Positions 48,701 through 58,800 of a stretch of 64,000 nucleotides of DNA are shown piece by piece (positions within the stretch are counted from its first letter, which is position 1; each line of letters starts with the position of its first letter). The stretch is from positions 186,001 to 250,000 of the forward strand of contig NW_026251396.1 of the NCBI RefSeq assembly GCF_025118155.1, in the 5' to 3' direction. Origin of the DNA: Cokeromyces recurvatus. Taxonomy: Eukaryota; Mucoromycota; Mucoromycetes; Mucorales; Mucoraceae. The translations under genes and the position numbers were made by a program. Under the pieces are notes generated by a model, which had not been told where the DNA came from, ran no database searches, and saw only the letters and a list, made by a program, of their open reading frames with translations.

Positions 48701-50311
48701 CACGGATAAGATCTGCTCCTCTATATAGCATACTACGTAAAATTTCTGTGGTCATGACTAAACAACTTGCCTCAGGGCGAATCTGAACATCACCTGTCAA
48801 AATACCAACATCTTCACCAAATGTACGCTTAAAATCACGAAATTTCTGATTACTAAGAGCCTTAATAGGTGATGTATAGATAGCTTTTGTCATATGTTTT
48901 GTAGCTAAGGCGATTGCATAATCAGCCACTACTGTTTTACCAGCCGACGTGTGTGCTGCAATAAAGACAGAATCGCCCATTTCTAAATGATATACGGCCT
49001 GTTTTTGGAAAATATCAAGTTCAAATGGAAACTAAACATATAATATGTTAGATTATTTGCTATGTATTTTTTTTTTTTTTTTTTTGCATACTCACTTCCA
49101 TAGCCATTTCAGGTACAAGATCATAAAAGTTATCAAATGGCTCATTTACATTAATTTCATGCGCCCATTCAACACGTTTAATAGCTTCATGAGGCATTTT
49201 ATTTAGCTTTTTAGGTATAAGATCCTTTTGTGGGAGTATGTTAGCAGGTAATAATTCATCTACTTCTTGGTTATCTTTAAAGGAATAAAAAGAATTAATA
49301 CAATAGTTGTTGCAATTCTAATCTTTGCTTACCCTTTCCATTTTCAAAATTTTCCTTTTCAGGTAGTTCTTCTGCTACTTCATCAATAGGTGCAACTTTA
49401 ACATTTAAGAAATCAAATTTATCATCGATTGGCGCCATCATGTCTTCAATACTAAAAACAATAGCCTCCTTTCTAGGAATTTCCGACTCTGTCTTTTCTT
49501 CCGTTTCCTTTTGAAAAACTAAACCTCTATCTAAGCCTGGTGCCTCCATCATTAAATGATTTGCTGAAAAAAAAAAAGAAAAAAAGAAAACGCATATAAA
49601 TATAATGCAGCTTATCCAACTTACAACAAACCTTCTTCATTATCAAAAAAGTCGATATTTGTGTCCAATTCGACTTCGTTTACTATGTCATCTTCAATTA
49701 TTTCAGCCTCTAAACCTCCTGGTGCAAATGGAAATTGTGATGCTGAACCACGAACGAAATCTTTTGTAGATCCGAATGCTCTAGAAAAACTTGTTGAATT
49801 ATTACATGTCGAGTTGGGATCGTCCAAAATGTCTTCTTTAAATCCAATAATATCTCCATCAAATCCCTTTCGTACCACTTCAATCTTTGTACGAGCTTTA
49901 GAAAGTTGTGAATATCCATGAGACGCATACTCTGGTGTTTCTTTCCAATGTCTATTATATACATGTATTATATTTAAAACAAAACAATGTATATGTCGTC
50001 CTTTTATTTTATAAAACTCACTCTTGACATTTGCTTAACCAAGAATCAGGAAAACTTTGTTTAGGTGTAAGAAATGTATGCTCTAATTCATTTTTGATGT
50101 CTTGTACAGTTTCCTTTGCTACACTTGGTGTCTGTTAACAGTTAGTTGATTAGATTACAAGCGACACATGTTTTTCTCCAGTTTACCTGTTCATCAGAAT
50201 TTCTTAATCGAGAAAAGATTTCTTCAAGTGCTTGACTATTTACTTTAAAAAACAGAAGATCTTAATATTATTATAACTTTATCGAAATTGATCATTACTT
50301 TTTACTTCCAT
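45797..50311 (-). CDS. SKI2: Ski2 (SKIV2L) RNA helicase of the Ski complex
   Basis: DExH helicase that feeds mRNA to the cytoplasmic exosome with Ski3 and Ski8. Fourteen exons keep frame for 1248 residues: 50311-50299, 50242-50187, 50131-50022, 49951-49632, 49563-49333, 49274-49096, 49031-48651, 48597-48491, 48429-48298, 48237-48075, 48001-46616, 46552-46079, 46021-45833 and 45802-45797. Motif I AHTSAGKT is at about 329-336, DEVH about 421-424, then LLSATVPN, and motif [12 protein letters not shown]. The arch insertion (about residues 780-960) and C-terminal DSHCT domain (about 1075-1245) follow, ending DIVFAASL plus one residue. The arch/KOW region and KEWAH-like N-terminus (RVEWAH) favour Ski2 over Mtr4. 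An Arg/Gly-rich insertion ([10 protein letters not shown]) lies between the two RecA domains. One donor, at 49631, is the less common GTTTGT; the first and last exons are 13 and 6 nt. Confidence 0.95.
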
Positions 50312-50340
50312 GTCTGCAAAATATATAAATATTTCTTTAG

Positions 50341-50403
<63 letters not shown>

Positions 50404-50523
50404 TTCGCGACAATTATCATGTTTCTGAAAGGTGTTTGAATAACCGCTCAATAATTTAATAATACCCTCTCTTTTTCATTGTATACTTTTCAGAAGGGAA
50501 AGAGAAAAAAAAAAGAAGTTAAG
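50312..50523. promoter_or_regulatory. 212-bp divergent promoter with 60 consecutive A
   Basis: Spacer between the start codons of SKI2 (minus) and the Rab GGTase alpha gene (plus). Positions 50341-50400 are all A on the plus strand, beginning 30 bp from the SKI2 ATG. Poly(dA:dT) tracts exclude nucleosomes in fungi, so this is a plausible shared promoter core. No TATA box is assigned. Confidence 0.65.
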
Positions 50524-52554
50524 ATGAGCGATGTGGTAAAGTAAAGATGAACAAAAGAGAGATTATGAAGACATTAAATCTGAACTCATTCTTAGCATGG
50601 CAGAAAACGAGAGAAAACAACAGAAGAGTTAGAAAAAATAAGAAAAGAAAAAGAAGCCGTAAAGATTAAAGAATATAATAATCTAATCGAGCAATGCAGA
50701 ACAAAAGTAAATATATTTCTTTCTTTCTTTCTTTCTTTTTTTGGAATCTGAATTTAGCATAGTCTAATAAAAAATAAACAAGATGGATAATAGAGACTTT
50801 ACAGACGAGACATTCACGTTAACAACACAAATTTTACAATGGAATCCCGATTTTTACACCATCTGGAATTATCGTCGTATTGTGCTGATTGAGCATATAT
50901 TAAAGGATTTGAACGAAGAAGAAAAACAAAAAGTTTATAATAAAGAATTAATGTTATTTTTACAACTTATTAAAATCAATCCTAAATCATATTGGTTGTG
51001 GAATCATCGTTTTTGGTGCTTGCAACATATGCCAACACCAAACTGGAAAGCAGAACTTGGACTTGTAGATAAAATGTTAACTTTTGACGCACGTAATTGT
51101 AAGTTAAGTATAAAAAAATAGTATTAAGCAATCCATTAATTCTTGCTTTAGTTCATGGATGGAATTATCGACGCTATGTAGTAAATCATCTTCGAAAGAA
51201 TAGTGACCATGTAGCGGAGATTATACAAGGAGAATATGATTTTACAACGAAAAAGATTAATCAAAGTTTTAGTAACTATTCTGCATGGCATCAAAGATCG
51301 AAACTGCTTCCCGAAATTGTAGCAACCATGTCATCTGAAGAGAAAAACGAAGTAGTAATCAATGGTAAAAGGATTAAATGAATATATTGTAAAAAAAAAA
51401 ATGGAATACTCATATTTTATATTAGAATTGGACCTTGTGAAGAATGCTATTTATACTGATCCAGAAGATCAATCTGCTTGGTTATATTATTGGTGGTTGT
51501 TAGGTAGATCTCCTGAAGAAGTATCACCTTCAGGTGCTTATCAGATTGAACAAGATACATCATTAGTCATTTTTGGATTTAATGATAAAATTAGATTTAT
51601 GCAGCCACCTCAGTTGTTAGATCATAATGGAAAGCTTATACAAAGTACCTTATATTCTTTAGTTGGAGAAAATTCATCTATTTGGGCTATGTGGATTAAA
51701 TCAGAAAAGAAAGACATCGCAAAAGAGTTGATAATTCATTCAAACAGTATCTTGCCTAGTAGTAGTTCAAAATCTATACCTTTGGATAAAATTTGGAGGG
51801 TTGAAATTAAAAGACTGGAAAGAGGACCAGGTATTTAATTCATGCTTTGTGGGAGGATAAAAGTCGTTGCTTAGCTAATACTATTTTAGTTGTTTATGAA
51901 AAGATTCAATCATTAAAGAAGCAAGTATTAAATAGTGAGAATGAATGGAAGGAACTAACAACAAAGCTTTATAAAGATCCAACCCTAAATGATCAGACTG
52001 CATGGTATACATTGGATAAGGTTCAATTATTGAAAGATGAGATTGAAACAGTTAGAGAATTATTAGAGCTTGAGCCTAATAGTGCATGTAAAGTTGACTA
52101 TATTACATTATTTTTTTTTAGAAAAAAAGGGTTCTTTTATTCATATTATTATAATAGGGGCGCTACAAACTCTTGTACACTTTTTGCATCAACTTCAATT
52201 ACGTTCAAATCAAGTAGATCCAATCAAAATTTATGATGAAATTATTTCTATTTTGGATGACTTGATTAAAATTGATTCTGATAGAAAGATGAGATACAAA
52301 GATAAAAGTAAGATTTTAAAAAGAAGAATGAGACAAGTATGGCATACTAAAATGATTTATGTATAGAAACTGAGATTTTGTTCAAGAAAGCCACACAATC
52401 ATTAAATGAGACATTAGATTTGTCTGGATTAGACAATATCCCCTTATTTTCACCTTTATTAACTATATCTACTATAACTGTAACATCTAAAAAATTAGAA
52501 TCAATTCTAAAAGAAAAACTTGTATTCTTAGAAGATTGTATTTTAATCAACTAG
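50524..52554 (+). CDS. BET4: Rab geranylgeranyltransferase alpha subunit
   Basis: Alpha subunit of Rab GGTase (GGTase II), which with Bet2 and the Rab escort protein prenylates Rab GTPases. Exons 50524-50535, 50596-50706, 50783-51098, 51152-51364, 51426-51830, 51890-52087, 52158-52307 and 52367-52554 encode 489 residues. The N-terminal HGRKREKTTEELEKIRKEKE matches the conserved HGR start of the family. PFTA helical repeats follow: NPDFYTIWNYRR, NPKSYWLWNHR, NFHGWNYRRY, NYSAWHQRSKL and DQSAWLYYWWLLGR. Beyond residue about 310 there is an extra C-terminal region, including LLELEPNSACKWALQTLV, resembling the mammalian post-Ig helices. It lacks the leucine-rich repeats, so it is longer than yeast Bet4 and shorter than the human protein. 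The 12-nt first exon is the least certain part. Confidence 0.93.
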
Positions 52555-53384
52555 AGCTTATTAAGAATAAAATCTAAAACTTTTTCCGTAAACCAGACAT
52601 CATCTACATCTTTATAGGAATTCTCCAATTCGTACAATACCTTTTCTGCCAAATCTTTTTCAATTACACCTGCTTTCATTCTAGCTTTAATTAATATCAT
52701 CATTGCAACTCTACTATACTCTGGATGACCCTGAATACAAATGCATTGCTTATTTTCTGAAACAGAAATTTGAACAGGTGTCCTATCCTTTGTGTAGCCT
52801 AACGTTTTGTAACCTTCCGGTACATCAGTAATGATGTCTTGATGAGATTGGTTAATTTTAATAAATTCTCTGTCTGTTTTGAAGAACTTTTTTCCCTCTT
52901 CATTTAATGTAATTTCAGTCAAGCCGAGCTATATATATTAATTAGATAAAACATCTTTAACATAATAATTACTACATACCTCCCAACCAGTCGTACTCTT
53001 AGCCGTCTTTCCTCCTGCAGCACGTATAATAATTTGATGACCAAAACAAACACCAACTAATTTGACCTTATCTGTATAGTCTGTTTCCATTTTCTTTATA
53101 AAGTCAATTAACTTTAGAAGCCAAGGATCATTATCATATGAGTTATACTTGGAACCAGTTAAGATAAGAGCATCATATGTTCCGTTTTCAATATCTTGGA
53201 GAGAAGGGTATTCTTGAGCGTCAACAACATCGAAAGCATCCCAAGTAATAGTTACCTTCTCATTATCTGCAGCCTTTTTAAAAGCAGTTTGAAACTGTTG
53301 TAGGTAGTCACCTACCTTTTCTAACACTTCAGGCATAGGTGTATCGATTTTAAGAAGTCCAAAGTGTAACCTTGTTTTAGTCAT
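52551..53384 (-). CDS. Class-I glutamine amidotransferase-like protein
   Basis: Exons 53384-52980 and 52928-52551 encode 260 residues with a single GATase class-I fold. The nucleophile elbow is GVCFGHQ (Cys113) and the other triad residues are in QGHPEYS (His203, Glu205). The upstream ALILTGSKYNSYD strand and SHQD block are also typical. It resembles the stand-alone GMP-synthase-like amidotransferases of fungi (yeast YLR126C type) and gamma-glutamyl peptidases rather than a synthase fusion, because no synthetase domain follows. The physiological substrate is unknown. Its TAG stop shares the palindrome CTAG with the stop of the convergent Rab GGTase alpha gene. Confidence 0.92.
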
Positions 53385-54886
53385 GACTGTATAAATATTT
53401 TTGGATAAAGATATTACTTTTTTTTTTTTTTTTCATAAGCCCTCTCTTTTTATAATTGATATAAAGCATGTCATATGACAACATAATGATGAAACCAACA
53501 GCAAATGAAAATATTTTACTTTAAACTTAGCTGTTACATAATTTCATATTACATATTATAAAGAAGACTATTCGGTATAACTATAGATGACAGTATCAAC
53601 TCAAATCAGGGAGTATCATTCAGTTACAATGATTACTAATCATAGTCTGCACAGCCAATCAATCATTACTCTATACGACAAAAGGATACTGCTTTTTAAA
53701 CTTACCTTATGAAGTCATACACATATAATAGACAATCTTAGTGTTTCTTGATAAAATGATATTAGCTGCTACATATAAAGCCTTTATGAATTAAAGGAGT
53801 AGTGTGGCAGAATAGATATTATAACTAATGATATTAAATAAAACATAATAATATAAGAATGTAACAAGAGATTAGAAAGGTATACAAGCTTTACAGACAA
53901 TATAAACACAGAGTAGCATAATATTACATTTTACTACAATTATCATGAGCTTAAGTATGCATTGACTCTAGCCAATCCGTTACATTGAAGTAAAGCAGCA
54001 AAGGATAAATGACACATCATTAGTTAACAGCTAATAGCAATAACTGGAGTCATGTTTATGGTTATCTTGATGATTGTAAATGATATAAATACACCTTGAA
54101 ATTATTTTATTAGTTTTAATCTTTTAGTTTAACTTTTTATTTTATTCTCTGTCTCTTCAAAGAAATGTTTAATAATCAAGTCGTAAAAAGCATCTCTCCC
54201 ATCTTTTGTTATTCTTTATTTCGTTCTTAAATCTACATTATTACAAACAAACGTCTAATTTCTGAGAAAGTGTTTTTTTTTCTTTTAACACAAGGAAAAT
54301 ATAACGTATTTATAACTTGCTATATATTATCAATCCACATATTCATTTTCAAATCTGACAAAATATTGATATCATATTATCGCTGTATGTCATATATCCT
54401 AGAACACTTCATTACACTACACTTATTCCCTTTAAGCTTAACCAAGTATTCTTAACCTAAATACGACATATAATACCTTCAATTTCTCTTCCAAGAATTG
54501 TGCCAGCTTGCAACCTCGCTTGAAGTGAATATAAAGTTGAAGGACTTTTATTATACTTTTGACTGTGACTAGTTCTGTCTTCCTCCTTCCTTTACTTTGT
54601 ATTTATTTTTTCCCCTTTTACTATTTTTAACTTTTCGTATTAAGAGTGTAATCTCATTCTGCCACTCAACCGTAGATACCAATTAATTAATTTGTTATTT
54701 CATTACTAATAATTTCATAGGATTTTTTACTTTCTCTGGCCTTGAAAAAAAAACAACAATGTTGTTGCTAAATAAAATATGGGTGTAATATGGAGTGCGA
54801 TTAGTAAACTTCTAGAATCTTGAAGTCGTTTTTCGTTTAACGATAATTATTTTTTTTTTTCTTTTCTTGTAAGAATCATTTTGGTC
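53385..54886. other. Divergent intergenic region
   Basis: 1.5 kb between GATase and FAM32A starts. No supported gene; a 61-codon plus frame at 54270-54455 has AT-driven composition. Confidence 0.55.
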
Positions 54887-55328
54887 ATGTCGTCCGTGTA
54901 CGATCATGTCAAAAAAGGATCACTCAAGTTTAAGGGTGGTGATTCTACACCTATAAAGTAATATTATAACTTACGTATATATTTACAATTATTGATAACT
55001 TACTTTTTTTTTTTTTGCAGAAAAAAGAAAAAGAAATCAAAGTCAAGCAAAGAAAAATTAGAACATGCTTTGCGTGAGGAAAAACAAATTATTCAAGTTG
55101 TTGAAAAAACAGAAGCGCAGCGTAAATTTGAGGAAATACAACGTCAAAGAGTATGTTAGATACAAACTAGTAGGATGAATATAAATGATTAATTGATTTT
55201 TATTTTAGCAAATGGAAAGGGTCTCGAAAGCAGCATTGAAATCACATAAAGATCGGGTGCAAGAATTTAATCAAAAACTGGAGAAACTTAGTGAACATCA
55301 TGACATTCCTAAAGTTGGCCCAGGCTAA
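54887..55328 (+). CDS. FAM32A homolog (spliceosome-associated small protein)
   Basis: Exons 54887-54957, 55021-55150 and 55209-55328 encode 106 residues. The whole protein matches FAM32A layout: [13 protein letters not shown] at the start, a Lys-rich run ([13 protein letters not shown]), then the helix [39 protein letters not shown], and the C-terminal [10 protein letters not shown]. In human C-complex-star/P spliceosomes the FAM32A C-terminus reaches the active site and promotes exon ligation; the conserved HxDIPKV tail suggests the same role here. The homolog is absent from Saccharomyces. Confidence 0.92.
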
Positions 55329-55867
55329 TAGTGGATATTGTTCGAATACATATAAATTTATTTATATTGTATTTAACTGTTGAATATAAACATGCTTGCA
55401 TATAAATAAAATAGTATAAATATATTGTATACATAAATTTCTAATAATGACTACGCTTCGTGATAAAATATGGCAGGCTTATTATTACCAATATTTTCAA
55501 CTTGGAGTACTTTGTGGAAAAAAATAGAATGAGTTCTAGATGTATTTTTATTATCATTGTGTAGCTTTTAGATTTGTTTCTAATATTTTAGCGGCTTCAA
55601 TCATGATAATTTTGATGATGAACTGCTTCTAGTTAATAAAGTCACAAAGTGACGTTTACTTTTTTTTTCAGGCCGTTTTTTTTTTTCACGCGTCTTCAAC
55701 TTTTTTTTTTTTTTCGAAGACAAACGACTTCTTCAAACTTATTAGCTTATCATTTCTTTCTTACATCGCTTTTATATACATATACGTATATTTATTTATT
55801 TATCTTTTATACAAACTTGTATCATTTTAAAAATATTTTAAAGAAAAATAAATTTTTAAAAAGATAA
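55329..55867. other. Intergenic region before NUP205
   Basis: 0.54 kb, AT-rich. The second half is T-rich with two T-runs near 55670-55715. The frame at 55649-55867 is Phe/Leu/Tyr-rich and not protein-like. Confidence 0.55.
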
Positions 55868-58800
55868 ATGGTGCAAAGCGATCAAGAAAAGTTCGCAGGG
55901 TAAATTGAGTACTTTGACTTGTCACAAATTATTTACTTAATGAATTTAAAAAATAGAAATTACCGTCAATTATTTGATACAATTGAAAGAGGTGTTGAAC
56001 AATGCTCTACTGATCGTCTTCAAACTCTTTTAGAAGAGAAAAAAAATCAATTAAAACTGGGTTTAGAAGCCTTCAGTGAACCTTCTACTCAAGCTCGGTC
56101 TAAATTAAACACCGGCTCTAGTATTACGGTTGATGGAAAAACGATCAAGTTGGATCAAAACGAAAAAGATTTAATTATTAAATTGTCAGACATCCTTAAC
56201 TTAAACGAACTCCAATGCGCATCACTTTGGGACATTTACAGACAAGCAAATAAAAACACTTTGTCACAATTAAATAATGATAACAATGAGCAGCAAAAAG
56301 TAGAATTACGCGAAAATATTCAACTTATAATGAATGTAATTAACTTCTATTTCGAAGAACGTATCGCATTATTAGAATGTATTGGATCTTTGCAACGTAT
56401 ATCCCTTGATAATGATCATCCTTACTCATTTATAGCCAATGATGCAATTAAAAAGCTACAAGATGTTGATAATACAAGGCCATTCGCTGAACGTCTTTTT
56501 TCACAGTACTCAAAATTGGTTCGAAAGAATATCTTTAGTAAAACGCAATTTTTTTCTGGTTGGGCCCTTATTTTATCAAAACAGATTTTAAAGGAACAGA
56601 AGTCTTTATTGGATATTATTTTTCTTTTTAGTTTAACAGAATCTTTTTCAACTGAATTTATTTTATCAATTATTAAGGAATTTGAAGCTGATAGTTTTGG
56701 ACAACTTCAAGCTTTTGGTTATGTTCTCGATGAAGAAGGTGTAATGTTACGTGAAAGAGTCAGCAGTATTTGTATTTTACTTTCAGCTAATATTATTGTG
56801 CCATCAACACTTAATATTGATGTACATTTGAATCCTTCTGCTACTGAACAATCTTTAATTAATTCACCCAATATTATTGCTAAAATTAATCAAGTTGCCG
56901 CTTATCTTGGTGATAGACAAGAACATTCTGTTTTCTTGTTAGCTTGGTCGTTTTTCCTTACTTGTATTGATTCTGCTATCAACAATGAGCAGACTCCTCC
57001 CACAAATTATGTTGAAATAGTCAATCTTCTAGAAGGAAAACAAAATATCTCAACGGATATTTTAATCGATAGACCAATTGTCAATGGTGCAGCATTTGAT
57101 GTGTCCACACAAAGAACAATTTCTATCAAACAGGCTCCTCAATTAGATCGCATTCTTTTAGGTCGCTCTCTGAAACTAAATGTTTTTAACGTAATTTCTA
57201 GTATTTTGGAAAGTGATGTTTGTAGTGAAGAAGATGTAAACTGTTTGGGTTATAGATCTGTGTTATGCACCTTACTCAAGTCGTTTTTATCAGTTACACG
57301 CCCTTATTTTATACCTCCTGAAAGTTATAGTAGTTTGATTAACGCATATTGTCTCCTTTACCAAAATCAGCCTGAACTTTGTACTATGTTTTGGACTAAG
57401 GATTTTAATAGAAAAAATCCTTCATCATTGCTCGCTACGGCCCGTGGCAGATTTCCTGTCTTTTTTACCGATTTTACTCGACTTTTAGCTTCCTTAGCAG
57501 GTGTGCCGAATGAAGATGCAAGTATGAATAATGGAATATCAGCAACCTCTGTATACGAATATCTATGTGAAATTCCTTCTATAACTGTTGTATTAGGATC
57601 ATCCATTGATGTTACAGCTTGTGAAGAGAACGGAGAAGTAGTGACATATGCTAATCAACCTATACGTGTAACTCATCAATTGGATTCAGTGTCCAGCGTC
57701 GTTATTCCTCAAGGTACTCGTGGGTTATTCTTAAATACTTCAGACGATCAGCATGTTATTCAATATGATTATCATTATTCGGGTTGGCATATGTTGATCT
57801 CAGTTTTGGCCAGCTTTATTACAGCAAATCTCAATAGTACAATTGATATACAAGATGATGAAAATAATATTCAAGGGAAGAATTTAGAGGCTATTAACAG
57901 CATTCTAGAATTGATTTATAGTGTACTATCCAGTAATCCTAAATTAGCTACTACTTTAGTGGATCATATTGAAATGACTGCTAGAACTGCTGATGACTCT
58001 ACTGGTATGCCTATTCTTATTTCTATTCTTTGTCAAACTCTTAATTACTGTAGCACTATAAAACCATATCCCATTCCTATTTTAACTCTGGTTTTAAGAT
58101 GCTTGACACTATTGCTTCCTCATTATCGTAATCATATCTGGTCTTATTTAAAGATTGCTCCTATCTTACCAACTACTAATACTAGTTTTATAAAGTTTGT
58201 ATCCTCATCTTATAAATCTAGTACATCTGCACAAATATTGGAAATTGTCTCAAAAGTCGAATGTAATGCTGGACGCTACCCAGTATTATTAGCGTTTTTA
58301 GATTTAGTTCAAGCACTTGTACGTGATATTCAGCGTGATTGGTGGATTCAAGAGAACAATGAAGATGTATCTTTGCTTAATCGCCAATACCAGGTTGAAG
58401 TTTTATATGTTTGTTTATATTATATCATGTCAGATGTCTTCCCGTCTTATTCACATTGGCGTTATAAGAAGCTCTCTGAACGCTTTTTAATTGGTATCAA
58501 AATACTTTCAATACTTATTGAAATTGTTCGTGACTTTAAAGAACCTGTTACATCAAATATGAAATTGTCATTAAATAGTATTCGTGAAGGTGTCTTCAAC
58601 AACTTTTTGTATGAAGGAGGTGTATATCATATTTCGCCCTTGGTGAATATCATTTCTGATGGTGCTGTAACTGCTAATACTTTGTATAAGGCAAATCATC
58701 CGAAGGAAGCACAACGTATTGAAAAATTAACTGAATTGACCCTTATATTTGTCAAGATTTTGTTGCAACATCGACTACAGCAAATTAAGTCAGGAACCGT

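Noticed and set aside
51831..51889. Coding-looking stretch LWEDKSRCLANTIL in the Rab GGTase alpha gene
   Set aside because: Joining it needs a frame change with no splice site; treating the 59 bp as an intron (GTATTT...TTTTAG) keeps phase exactly.
55919..55956. Upstream extension of NUP205 through this segment
   Set aside because: It has no ATG at its start and lies within a 57-bp intron; the spliced model from 55868 gives a better N-terminus.
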